A stretch of DNA of 64,000 nucleotides, taken from NCBI GenBank assembly GCA_029945665.1, contig JAQSCZ010000097.1, positions 1 through 64,000 of the forward strand, in the 5' to 3' direction. The position numbers and the translations under genes are program-made. Of the stretch, positions 17,040-24,788 are shown piece after piece (the first letter of the stretch is position 1; every line of letters begins with the position of its first letter). The DNA comes from a bacterium (GTDB lineage: Bacteria > Bacteroidota > Bacteroidia > NS11-12g > UBA955). The notes beneath the pieces are model-generated. The model did no database searches, was not told the origin of the DNA, and saw nothing but the letters and a program-made list of their open reading frames with translations.

Positions 17040-17047
17040 CAAATATA
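17040..17047 (-). promoter_or_regulatory. -7 box 6 bp from the start of the 725-aa PKD protein
   Basis: TATATTTG on the minus strand, a perfect TAnnTTTG, separated from the TTG start by 6 bp. If used, the mRNA is leaderless or nearly so. Confidence 0.35.
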
Positions 17048-17086
17048 GAAAATATTGCCCATATTTTTACACTCTAATTGTAAAAA

Positions 17087-17803
17087 TTATGTAATTTGAA
17101 TGTTATCTGTTGATATAAGGTTTTCATTTCGGAATTTAACCACCAATTGTGCGGTTGTTACGATATCCTTTTTACAATAAGTGGCAATACGCTCCAAGTC
17201 GTTTTGCTGCCAATAGGTATGCCCTACCATGCTGCCATCAATATCGTCTTTTGGCGAGGGTATGCCAAAACATTTGGCTAAAACGTTTAATGAAGTGTAA
17301 TTTTTATAATCTCCAAATTTCCACAATTCCATGGTATCAATAAAATTAGTCTCCCAAGGCTTTTTACCAGCAACATCTAAAATGGCTGGAATATCAATTC
17401 CATTAATAAGCAACCTGCGACAGAGGTAAGGAAAATCAAATTCCTTGCCATTATGTGCCACCATCATGTGTTTAGGTCCATTGAATTTGGAATTGAGCAA
17501 ATTTACAAATTCTTGCAGCAATACTTTTTCATCATGGCCATGTATTGATTTTACTTTAAGGTGCAATTCGCCATCTAAATGGTGAAAAATACCCAGACCT
17601 ATGCATACTATTTTTCCAAATTCAGCATAGATAGCAGCTCTGTCATAAATTTTAGAAGGAATAATCTCTGGATTATTTATTGCACCTGCTTTGCGGGCCC
17701 ATAAGTCCTGCCATTCCTCATCTAAATCATCGAATAATTTTTGCTGAGATACCGTTTCTAAATCTAAAACCAGTAAATCTTGTAGTTGTATATTGTTTAG
17801 CAT
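17087..17803 (-). CDS. predicted 3'-5' exonuclease, PolB-like DEDDy family
   Basis: 238 aa ribonuclease-H-fold exonuclease of the DNA_pol_B_exo2 type. Metal ligands are visible: D and E in LVLDLETV (about 15-17), D in AHNGKEFDFPYLCRR (about 123), and the YCKKD motif (Y...D, about 213-217) that marks the DEDDy subclass. The family is usually assumed to act in DNA repair or proofreading on single-stranded DNA; the substrate here is unknown. It lies 16 bp downstream of the TPM gene and may be the last member of the LemA-TPM-TPM transcript. Confidence 0.85.
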   Translation of the reverse strand: MLNNIQLQDLLVLDLETVSQQKLFDDLDEEWQDLWARKAGAINNPEIIPSKIYDRAAIYAEFGKIVCIGLGIFHHLDGELHLKVKSIHGHDEKVLLQEFVNLLNSKFNGPKHMMVAHNGKEFDFPYLCRRLLINGIDIPAILDVAGKKPWETNFIDTMELWKFGDYKNYTSLNVLAKCFGIPSPKDDIDGSMVGHTYWQQNDLERIATYCKKDIVTTAQLVVKFRNENLISTDNIQIT

Positions 17804-17819
17804 AATTAGTTTTCATCGT

Positions 17820-18590
17820 TTACCAGCTGCCGCCTGCTCCTCCGCCATTAAAACCACCTCCGCCTCCGAACCCGCCAAATCCACCACCACTGCTTCCTCC
17901 TCCTCCAAAACCACCACCTCCGCCACCAAGGAACATCCAAGGCAAAAGGTAACCGCCGGTCCTGCTTACACCGCCATTTCTGCCGCCTCCGAATTTGGAA
18001 AGCACAATCAATACCACAATAATCACAACGAGCATAATCAGTGGATTGGCTTTTGGTTTTTGTCGTTTTTTTATTTTTCCAGGATCGAATTCACCCTTCA
18101 ATACTTCACTGATGGATTCTACCGCATTATCTAATCCTTGAAAGTAATTACCCGAACGAAACTCAGGTTTCATACTTTTTTCAATTATTAATTCAGTAAT
18201 ATAGTCTGTTAAAGCACCTTGTGTTTTATCGGCCGTTTGAATAAATATGGCATGGTCCTGAATGGCAATATAAATGAGCACACCACTGTTCACGCCTTCG
18301 CCTCCAACTTTATATTGTCGGGCAAATGCCAAACTGCGATCGAAAGCTGCCTGACCGTTCAATGATGCTTCAGTTACAATAGCAATTTCGGTAACCGTAC
18401 TGTCTTTTATGGCTTTAATCTTGGCATTGAGCAGCTGCTCTTGCTCAGCAGATAAAACATCTGCAAAATCATTGACATAATTAACAAAACCGGGAACTGC
18501 AGAATTATTTTGGGCAAAACAAGATACTTGCACTAAGAGCAACATACATAGCCCAAACAACCATTTACTCCCCATAAGAAATTTCATCAT
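17820..18590 (-). CDS. TPM-domain protein with glycine-rich tail (YgcG-like)
   Basis: 256 aa. A signal peptide (KWLFGLCMLLLVQVSCFAQ) is followed by a TPM domain (about 35-160: FVNYVNDFADVLSAEQEQLL, TVTEIAIVTE, GVLIYIAIQDHAIFIQTAD), a transmembrane helix at about 185-200 (LIMLVVIIVVLIVL) and a low-complexity Gly/Ser/Phe tail. This matches the YgcG/TPM family, which is membrane-associated; plant homologues act in photosystem repair, and the bacterial role is uncertain. It overlaps the preceding TPM gene by 26 bp, forming a LemA-TPM-TPM operon, a recurrent arrangement. Confidence 0.87.
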   Translation of the reverse strand: MMKFLMGSKWLFGLCMLLLVQVSCFAQNNSAVPGFVNYVNDFADVLSAEQEQLLNAKIKAIKDSTVTEIAIVTEASLNGQAAFDRSLAFARQYKVGGEGVNSGVLIYIAIQDHAIFIQTADKTQGALTDYITELIIEKSMKPEFRSGNYFQGLDNAVESISEVLKGEFDPGKIKKRQKPKANPLIMLVVIIVVLIVLSKFGGGRNGGVSRTGGYLLPWMFLGGGGGGFGGGGSSGGGFGGFGGGGGFNGGGAGGSW

Positions 18591-19026
18591 TTAGTTCGTT
18601 AATATCATTACTTTCTCTAGGAAAATGGGGCTTGAGAATGCGACCAACCTCTTCTATTCCCTTTACAATTCCTATGGCAAATAGTCCTTCTTTAAAATAC
18701 CCTAGCATCAATGTTTTTACGGTGTTCCAAAAATCATCACCTGCAATTTGATGGAAACCCGTATCGCCTAATATTGCAAACTGTTTTTTAGAAGGCACGA
18801 TGTAAATTAAAACCCCATTGCGCCTTTCCGTTTCGTGCATTTTAAGTTTGGTAAAAATGGCTTGCGCATCAGTCATCACATCGTTATCGATCGACTTTGA
18901 AAAATGAACCCGTATTTCACCAGAGGTCCCTAATTCTGCAGCACGAATGGCATCGACAATTAGTTTTTCTTCCTTTTTAGAAAAAAAACGCTTTTTGAAA
19001 AATGACAAGAAAGACAATCCTGACAC
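18565..19026 (-). CDS. TPM-domain protein
   Basis: 153 aa, GTG start. A basic N terminus (FLSFFKKRFFSKKEEK) replaces a signal peptide, followed by one TPM domain (AELGTSGEIRVHFSKS, RNGVLIYIVPSKKQFAILGD, GLFAIGIVKGIEEVG). With no membrane helix it may stay on the cytoplasmic face. It starts 2 bp after the LemA stop and overlaps the next TPM gene by 26 bp, so all three are co-translated. A membrane-linked function shared with LemA is inferred. Confidence 0.85.
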   Translation of the reverse strand: MSGLSFLSFFKKRFFSKKEEKLIVDAIRAAELGTSGEIRVHFSKSIDNDVMTDAQAIFTKLKMHETERRNGVLIYIVPSKKQFAILGDTGFHQIAGDDFWNTVKTLMLGYFKEGLFAIGIVKGIEEVGRILKPHFPRESNDINELNDEISYGE

Positions 19027-19028
19027 TA

Positions 19029-19628
19029 TTATTTATCAAATAATTTTTCAACGTCAGGTGCTTTATCACTGCCTTCGGTTGCTTTAAATTCGTCTTTCGC
19101 CTTGAAACCAAACATACCAGCAAAAATATTCCCTGGGAATGTCCTTGCACTAATATTATAATTTCTTACTGCGGTATTATAGTCGCTCCTTGAAGTTTGA
19201 ATGCGATTCTCTGTACCTTCTAACTGACTTTGCAAACCAAGAAATGCTTCAGTACTTCTGATTGTTGGATATGCTTCCATTGTAATCTTAATCGCCGTAT
19301 TGATTCTATCGCCCACTGCATTTAAGTCGGCAGGTGTTTGTGCTTTGCTAGCCGCATCTTTAATATCAGATGCTTCTTTTTCAAGATTAGGTATACCCGC
19401 ACGAGCGTTGGTAACATTGGTTAATATGTCTTTCTCATTTTCAGCTGCTTTTTTAACTGTAGCAATTAATGAAGGCAATAAATCGGCTCTTCTTTGGTAC
19501 TGTGTTTGCACATCACCCCAAGCCTTTTTAACTTCCTCGTCACCTTGTACTAAACCATTGTATTTACCACAACCATAAAAGCCTAGTAACAAAACAATTC
19601 CTAAAACGATTAATAATCCCTTTTTCAT
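19029..19628 (-). CDS. LemA family protein
   Basis: 199 aa. The N-terminal membrane anchor (GLLIVLGIVLLLGFYGCGKYNGL) is followed by a helical coiled domain with the family signature (DEEVKKAWGDVQTQYQRRADLLPSL), a three- to four-helix bundle and a C-terminal hydrophobic patch (ARTFPGNIFAGMFGFK). LemA proteins are anchored N-in with the bulk outside; their molecular function is not settled. It is the first gene of the LemA-TPM-TPM cluster. A TACATTTG box 20 bp upstream lies inside the 3' end of lipB. Confidence 0.93.
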   Translation of the reverse strand: MKKGLLIVLGIVLLLGFYGCGKYNGLVQGDEEVKKAWGDVQTQYQRRADLLPSLIATVKKAAENEKDILTNVTNARAGIPNLEKEASDIKDAASKAQTPADLNAVGDRINTAIKITMEAYPTIRSTEAFLGLQSQLEGTENRIQTSRSDYNTAVRNYNISARTFPGNIFAGMFGFKAKDEFKATEGSDKAPDVEKLFDK

Positions 19629-19631
19629 TTT

Positions 19632-20315
19632 TTATATAAATTTTACGTCAAATGTAGTAGAAAATTCATTAATCAACCTATTTTTTACATCAATAATATC
19701 AATTGAACGACCAATTTCATTTTGCAAAGAGGTAACTGACTTGTCGGCTATACCGCAAGGAATAATATGATTAAACAGATTTAAATCGGTATTCACATTT
19801 AAGGCTAAACCATGCATGGTTATAAACCTGCTGCATTTGATACCAATAGCTGCTATCTTTCTTTCATTGCTACTCCCTTTTCCTATCCAAATACCTATTC
19901 TACCATCTATTCTTTCGCTCTCAATAGCATAAAAACGAAGTGTGTTAATAATACATTCTTCAACACGAAAAACAAATTCCTTGACCCCTATTTTCAATGC
20001 TTCAATATCAAAAATTGGATACACCACCAATTGACCAGGACCATGGTAAGTAATATCGCCGCCCCTTTCTATGTGATAGGAGGTAATATTTCTTTCGGCT
20101 AATTCAGTTTCATTCAACAACAAATTTTTCATCTCGGCACTCTTACCCATCGTGTATACATGCGGATGTTCGCATATAAGCAATGTATGTTTTGCATCGG
20201 GCAATTCTTTGTTTTCTAACTTATATTGGATGGCTGTATTGAAAATTTCTTTTTGAATTTGCCAGGCCGCATTGTATTCGATTAAACCCAATTCTTGTAA
20301 ACGGCAATTTTGCAT
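19632..20315 (-). CDS. lipB: lipoyl(octanoyl) transferase LipB
   Basis: 227 aa. It transfers octanoate from acyl carrier protein to lipoyl domains of 2-oxoacid dehydrogenases and the glycine cleavage system. Family motifs: HTLLICEHPHVYTMGKS (about 64-80), RGGDITYHGPGQLVVYP (about 103-119), KIAAIGIKCSRFITMHGLALN, and the catalytic Cys in IPCGI paired with the Lys of GIKC. Length and motif order are normal. It ends 3 bp before lemA. A -7 box lies only 4 bp upstream of the ATG. Confidence 0.95.
   Translation of the reverse strand: MQNCRLQELGLIEYNAAWQIQKEIFNTAIQYKLENKELPDAKHTLLICEHPHVYTMGKSAEMKNLLLNETELAERNITSYHIERGGDITYHGPGQLVVYPIFDIEALKIGVKEFVFRVEECIINTLRFYAIESERIDGRIGIWIGKGSSNERKIAAIGIKCSRFITMHGLALNVNTDLNLFNHIIPCGIADKSVTSLQNEIGRSIDIIDVKNRLINEFSTTFDVKFI
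19649..19656 (-). promoter_or_regulatory. -7 box for the lemA cluster
   Basis: TACATTTG on the minus strand, 20 bp upstream of the lemA ATG and inside the end of lipB, so the cluster may be transcribed separately from lipB. Confidence 0.4.
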
Positions 20316-20319
20316 GGCA

Positions 20320-20327
20320 CAAAGATA
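20320..20327 (-). promoter_or_regulatory. -7 box 4 bp upstream of lipB
   Basis: TATCTTTG on the minus strand matches TAnnTTTG and is separated from the ATG by TGCC. It implies a leaderless or nearly leaderless mRNA if it is the real promoter. No clear -33 element. Confidence 0.35.
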
Positions 20328-20429
20328 CTCTATAAAAATTATTTGGAAGGATTTGAAGCGTTTCTATGATTAATTGGAATTGTTTTTTTCAAATTAATTA
20401 AATAGTCTTATTTTTATCGCACTAAAACA

Positions 20430-20813
20430 ATGTCGGAACACAACGAACTTGGCAAAAAAGGCGAACAATTAGCCAAAGAACATTTAATGGCCAAAGGCTA
20501 TAGTATTATTGCTCTCAACTTTCGAGCGGGCAGAGCCGAAGTAGACATTATCGCTAAAATTGGGGATACTTATGTATTTGCAGAAGTAAAGACCCGCACA
20601 TCCGAACATTACGGCTTACCTGAGAGTTTTGTGAGCAACAAAAAACAGAAACTTTTTGCACAAGCAGCAGAGGCTTTTTGCGAGATAAATAACCATACAG
20701 ACATAGAAATTAGATATGATATTATTTCTGTCATAATCAATCAATATTTAGAGAATGTGTTCCATATTGAAGATGCATTTTTTCCGGATAATTTGGGGTT
20801 GAAGCAGTATTAG
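20430..20813 (+). CDS. YraN family protein (UPF0102), nuclease-like fold
   Basis: 127 aa, typical length. Resolvase/restriction-endonuclease-like fold with the family signature: ELGKKGEQLAKEHLMAKGY, then NFRAGRAEVDIIAKIGDTYVFAEVKTR, in which E..D and ExK correspond to the PD-(D/E)xK metal site. The role is not established in this phylum; a nuclease activity is inferred from the fold. Divergent from lipB, with nothing obviously co-transcribed downstream. Confidence 0.9.
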   Translation: MSEHNELGKKGEQLAKEHLMAKGYSIIALNFRAGRAEVDIIAKIGDTYVFAEVKTRTSEHYGLPESFVSNKKQKLFAQAAEAFCEINNHTDIEIRYDIISVIINQYLENVFHIEDAFFPDNLGLKQY

Positions 20814-20885
20814 GGATTAGTGGGATTGCGTTTGTTACCAATAATTGCCTTTAATATTTGTATTGCGGATGAAAGAAAGTGCTTT

Positions 20886-20938
20886 TTTAACCGCAATGGT
20901 CACAAAGCAAAGCCACACAAAGGTCACAGAGGGTGCAA
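20886..20938 (+). repeat. partial copy of the TTAACCAC...CACAAAG intergenic repeat
   Basis: The stretch starting TTTAACCGCAATGGTCACAAAG and containing CCACACAAAGGTCACAGAG closely matches the left half of the element at 26614-26748. No right-hand inverted end is seen here, so it is a truncated copy. It lies in the 167-bp gap between yraN and the convergent GH92 gene. Confidence 0.6.
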
Positions 20939-20980
20939 TTTTTATTAGTAAATTGAAAAATACTTCCTTTTATTTTACGC

Positions 20981-23827
20981 CTATTCGATTGTTATCTCAT
21001 CTACAAAAATAAAAGCATCGCCTCCAGCACCTTGGTGCCAAGCAGGAAGTTGACCGTAATTCAATGCTTTGACTTTGATGTAGCGGTATTGGTTTGTTAA
21101 AGATGCGCTTGCAAATTCCTTGCGTTGCACATTGTAATTGCTGTCTGCTACCTCATTGTCAATGGTTTTTATTTCTTCGAAATTAATCCCATCTACCGAG
21201 CCATAGTAAATCACTTTTTGTGGCATTAAAATCCAAGAACGTGTATCTTGTAAAAAGCCAGTTGAAATTTTAGAAATACTTTTCACCTCCTTTAAATCGA
21301 CTATGGCTTCAAAGTCTTGCGACTGATAGCCCTGCCAACGGCCCTTGCGCCAATCGGTATCGCCTGTTAAGCCATCCAATAAACCCTCCTCGCCATCGGC
21401 TGTGTATTGCTTGTTATAGGTTGAATTTATTTTGATCGTGTAGTTGTTGGGGCGTTTGTAGAAATGCGCAGTGCTCACAGCGCTAAAATGTTTACCCCCA
21501 TTAACAATATGAATGGCCTTTATTGTTGTATTCTTATCAATTATTAGAATAGAATCTCTTCCAAATCTTCTGGAATTTAAACTTGGTTCTTGCCCATCAA
21601 TTGTATAATAAATACCATCCATTGGGCTTTTAAAATATCTATTAAAATTTATTGAATCAACATTTGTTGTTAATTTTAATTTCAAAGTGGTGCTGATAAT
21701 ATCCTTGCTGTTCGATGCAATAATTGGTGCAGACATATACTGTTTCAATAACCTATCGCTTAAATCCTCATTTTTACAATAACTGTAATAATAGTTTGAA
21801 TTTTTGCCAGTAAGCTTAAACCAATCTGATTGAGTATAGGCTTGGTCATATGGAAATCCATTTTTATAAACTGTAGCACTACTGTTGCCATTCAATAGCT
21901 TTACACTATCAAACATCATCCATCCAAATTCAAAATTTGTTGATGTTGGATTCACGGGATAAAACCCCATGGCACTGAAGACATACCATGCACTCATTTG
22001 TCCGCAATCTTCATTCCCACACAACCCATCAGGCGTTGGTTTGTACAATTCATTGCAAATTTTTTTGACATATTTTGAGCTAGAATCTATCGTACTAAAA
22101 AGATAGGGAATATGGTGACTGGGTTCATTGCCTTGTGCATATTGACCAACCAAGCCTGTGATATCGGATTGCTCTCTGCCGGTAGTTCTAGGATCTGCGT
22201 TAAACAATTGAGCTATTCTTAAATCATTTCTTACCACTTCATAATCTTGTGGAAAGGCAAATGAATATTGCCATGCATTCGCTTCTGTAAAATGGTTGTT
22301 AACTTGCTTGGGGTCAAATGGCTCGAGCCATCCTCCATTTTTTCGTGGACGAACAAAGCCTGATTTAAAATCATAGACATTCTGCCACCCTTGACTTAAT
22401 TGATTGAAATAGTCTTCATCTTTAGATTCAGATAATGCTTTTGCAATTTCCGAAACACAATAAAAATCATAGCTATACTCCAGCGTTTTGCTCACACTCT
22501 CGCTTTCATCTTCAATGCTTAAATACCCTTTCTCCCTAAACTTATCCAAGCCAAAGCGATTGCTCATGGCCTCGGCCTTTACAGCCGGATAAATGGCCTT
22601 CAATTCCTCTAAAGAAATAACACCTTTGTTATAAGCATCTAAAATCACACTCACGCTGTGAAAGCCTATCATGCAATTGGTTTCATTGCCCCATAATTCC
22701 CACATGGGTAAGCGGCCGCTTTGTTCAAACTGCGCTTTGAAAGTCATGATGAAATCGTGTGAGCGCTTTTTATCGATAATGTTTAGTAAAGGATGTAATG
22801 CTCGATGGGTATCCCACAAAGAAAAAACGGTGTAGTAATTAAATCCTTCTGCTTTGTGAATTTGCTTGTCGCGGCCTCTATACCTGCCATCCACATCGTT
22901 CATGATGTTGGGGTGTATCATGCAATGGTAAAGGGCTGTATAAAAATTTACTTTTTCGTCTTTAGTGCCACCATACGACTTGATGCGATTGAGCTCTAAG
23001 TTCCAAGCGCTATTCGCATCTTTCTTTACTTTTTCGAAATTCCAGTGGGGCAATTCGGTTGTTAAATTATTTTTGGCGCCTGCTTCATCTGCACTTGAAA
23101 GAGCTGTTTTTACCAATATTTTTTCACCTACTTTGACCCAATATCCTAAATTAATTTTGGTTTCGCCTTTCTCATTTTTACTGATGATAATTTGATCGGC
23201 ATCCCTGCTTACTTCAAAATAATAATAAACCAATTGGTTCTCGGCCCAAGCTTTTGATCTTCTCAGTCCCGAAAAACTATGCTTATTGATTTCGGTAATC
23301 TTGCCTTCCAATAATTCATCGCGGTGTTTTAAATTAAGGGTAATCCATGCATACCCTGCCTTTGAATACGTATATTGTTGCAAACCCACACGTGTTGTTG
23401 AGGTCAGTTCGACCTTTATGCCGTTATCCAATTTTACTGAATAATAGCCCGCTTTGGCTATTTCATTTTTATGCGAAAAGGTGTAATACAAGGTGTCAAT
23501 TTTCTGAATGGGTTCAACAGGTTTACTCACAAAAGTCGGCATAAAAGCAATATCCCCATAGTCGCTGCAACCTGTGCCGCTTAAATGGGTATGAGAAAAC
23601 CCATAAATAATACTATCGCTGTAATGATAGCCACTGCAGCCATCCCAACTGCCATCAATGCGGGTATCGGGACTCAATTGCACCATTGCAAAAGGCATGG
23701 TGACTCCCGGAAAGGTGTGCCCATGGCCGCCGGTGCCAATCATGGGATTGACATATTGGGTGTAATTATTTTGGGCATGCATACCAGAAATAATTAACAA
23801 TATTATGAATGTTGATATGGCTCTCAT
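20981..23827 (-). CDS. GH92 family glycoside hydrolase (alpha-mannosidase type)
   Basis: 948 aa from the ATG at 23827, which begins a good signal peptide (MRAISTFIILLIISGMHAQ). The 53 in-frame codons upstream run into the palindromic repeats and are not credible. The N-terminal domain opens with NYTQYVNPMIGTGGHGHTFPG and SYDYGDIAF-type GH92 motifs (SPDTRIDGSWDGCSGYHYSD, GFSHTHLSGTG). The catalytic domain contains LWDTHRALHPL, GNEPSHHIPYLF and GNEDCGQMSAWYVFSAMGFYPV, the family hallmarks of the Ca-dependent active site. Two extra C-terminal domains follow: a chitobiase-C-like domain (YYTIDGQEPS) and an F5/8-type-C discoidin domain. The expected role is exo-trimming of alpha-mannosyl glycans in the periplasm. 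It has no CTD, and no SusCD pair is nearby. Confidence 0.93.
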   Translation of the reverse strand: MRAISTFIILLIISGMHAQNNYTQYVNPMIGTGGHGHTFPGVTMPFAMVQLSPDTRIDGSWDGCSGYHYSDSIIYGFSHTHLSGTGCSDYGDIAFMPTFVSKPVEPIQKIDTLYYTFSHKNEIAKAGYYSVKLDNGIKVELTSTTRVGLQQYTYSKAGYAWITLNLKHRDELLEGKITEINKHSFSGLRRSKAWAENQLVYYYFEVSRDADQIIISKNEKGETKINLGYWVKVGEKILVKTALSSADEAGAKNNLTTELPHWNFEKVKKDANSAWNLELNRIKSYGGTKDEKVNFYTALYHCMIHPNIMNDVDGRYRGRDKQIHKAEGFNYYTVFSLWDTHRALHPLLNIIDKKRSHDFIMTFKAQFEQSGRLPMWELWGNETNCMIGFHSVSVILDAYNKGVISLEELKAIYPAVKAEAMSNRFGLDKFREKGYLSIEDESESVSKTLEYSYDFYCVSEIAKALSESKDEDYFNQLSQGWQNVYDFKSGFVRPRKNGGWLEPFDPKQVNNHFTEANAWQYSFAFPQDYEVVRNDLRIAQLFNADPRTTGREQSDITGLVGQYAQGNEPSHHIPYLFSTIDSSSKYVKKICNELYKPTPDGLCGNEDCGQMSAWYVFSAMGFYPVNPTSTNFEFGWMMFDSVKLLNGNSSATVYKNGFPYDQAYTQSDWFKLTGKNSNYYYSYCKNEDLSDRLLKQYMSAPIIASNSKDIISTTLKLKLTTNVDSINFNRYFKSPMDGIYYTIDGQEPSLNSRRFGRDSILIIDKNTTIKAIHIVNGGKHFSAVSTAHFYKRPNNYTIKINSTYNKQYTADGEEGLLDGLTGDTDWRKGRWQGYQSQDFEAIVDLKEVKSISKISTGFLQDTRSWILMPQKVIYYGSVDGINFEEIKTIDNEVADSNYNVQRKEFASASLTNQYRYIKVKALNYGQLPAWHQGAGGDAFIFVDEITIE

Positions 23828-23910
23828 TGGATGTGGTGAAATTATAAAATTAATTTGATTGTGGTGAATATTTGTCATTTTATTTGCAAAAAAACCAGCA
23901 AATAAATCGC

Positions 23911-23918
23911 CAAATATA
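23911..23918 (-). promoter_or_regulatory. possible -7 box for the GH92 gene
   Basis: TATATTTG on the minus strand, 83 bp upstream of the ATG at 23827. It is the best match in the 490-bp gap; the equivalent site in the downstream remnant copy (CAAACACA) has decayed. Confidence 0.3.
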
Positions 23919-23940
23919 GTTGCAATGGTTACATTTTTTT

Positions 23941-24230
23941 TGTAAAGATATGTGACCCCGCTGGGGTCAGGAACACATATAGCCATATTTATTCTGTTAT
24001 AATTTGTAGGTCATTTGAGATGTTGTCTTACAAATATATGACCCCTCTGGGGTCAGGAACCATGTAGCCATATTTATTCTGTCATAATTGGTTGGTCATT
24101 TTGATGTGTTGTAGTACAGATATGTGACCCCGCTGGGGTCAGGAAACATTTAGCCATATTTATTCTGTTATAATTTGTAGGTCATTTGAGATGTTGTAGT
24201 AACGATAGGCGACCAAGATGGGTTAGGGAA
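23941..24230. repeat. 86-bp tandem repeat array with TGACCCC/GGGGTCA palindromes
   Basis: Three near-identical units and a decayed fourth have an exact 86-bp period. Palindromes TGACCCCNCTGGGGTCA sit at 23953-23969, 24039-24055 and 24125-24141, each followed by CAGGAA-like sequence and the shared stretch AGCCATATTTATTCTGT. The fourth, at about 24211, has lost the palindrome. The array fills most of the 490-bp gap between the divergent GH92 gene and the T9SS protein gene; the rest of the gap holds only the two candidate promoters. Confidence 0.92.
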
Positions 24231-24271
24231 ACCAATTCGATCAAATAAAAAGACAAAAAAAGTTTGCTTAC

Positions 24272-24302
24272 TTGGGTATTCATTTCAAATATCCTATTTT
24301 TG
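24272..24302 (+). promoter_or_regulatory. promoter of the small T9SS protein gene
   Basis: TTG (24272-24274), 20 bp, then TATTTTTG (24295-24302); the ATG follows 15 bp later at 24318. Both boxes and the spacing match the Bacteroidota consensus, making this one of the best promoters in the window. Confidence 0.6.
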
Positions 24303-24317
24303 ATTTTACAACAAGAA

Positions 24318-24782
24318 ATGAAATTTTTTATAGGACTTTTTATTTTACTGCTCCAAACTCCTTGCAATGGGCAAACTCAACCTCAGGTAATTAATTCATC
24401 TGGTTTCTTTTTAACAAATAATTTATACCAATTTGACTTGAGTATTGGTGAACCACTCATTCAAACAATTAGCGGGAGTAATTCTTTATTAACCCAAGGC
24501 TTTCTACAACCAGAAATCAAGGCAAGCAACCAACTGGACTTATTGCTATCATTAACCCCAATTCACATATACCCCAATCCTGTTAGTGCCTTTATTACCA
24601 TTCAAAGTGACTTGCCGAATCTTCAATTTGAGATAAGCGACATGACGGGTAAAATTGTTTTCGAACAACATAGTGCGTACCATTTGAACCTTGAATTTTT
24701 AAGTAATGGAATTTATACCCTATTTATTTACAATGAAAATAAGTTGCTCATCAACACCCAAAAAATTTGCAAAATCGATTAA
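24318..24782 (+). CDS. small secreted protein with T9SS type A sorting domain
   Basis: 154 aa from the ATG at 24318, which starts the signal peptide (MKFFIGLFILLLQTPCNGQ); an in-frame TTG 54 bp upstream is ignored. The mature part begins with a motif common in small Bacteroidota surface proteins (QVINSSGFFL...FDLSIGEPLIQTISG...LTQGFLQPE). The last 75 residues are a type A CTD (IHIYPNPVSAFITIQ, FEISDMTGKIV, LSNGIYTLFI). Nearly the whole mature protein is sorting domain plus one short strand-rich segment, so its job is unclear. Six bp separate it from the next gene, suggesting co-transcription. Confidence 0.85.
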   Translation: MKFFIGLFILLLQTPCNGQTQPQVINSSGFFLTNNLYQFDLSIGEPLIQTISGSNSLLTQGFLQPEIKASNQLDLLLSLTPIHIYPNPVSAFITIQSDLPNLQFEISDMTGKIVFEQHSAYHLNLEFLSNGIYTLFIYNENKLLINTQKICKID

Positions 24783-24788
24783 AACAAT

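Noticed and set aside
17820-17935. Glycine-rich repeat in the TPM protein as a frameshift or assembly artefact
   Set aside because: Glycine-rich tails are usual in this TPM subfamily and the frame is intact to the stop.
23828-23986. 53-codon N-terminal extension of the GH92 protein
   Set aside because: It precedes a good signal peptide at 23827 and its first codons lie in the palindromic repeat; it has no signal-like or conserved sequence.
23941-24230. CRISPR array
   Set aside because: The units are contiguous 86-bp near-identical repeats without unique spacers, and no cas gene is present.
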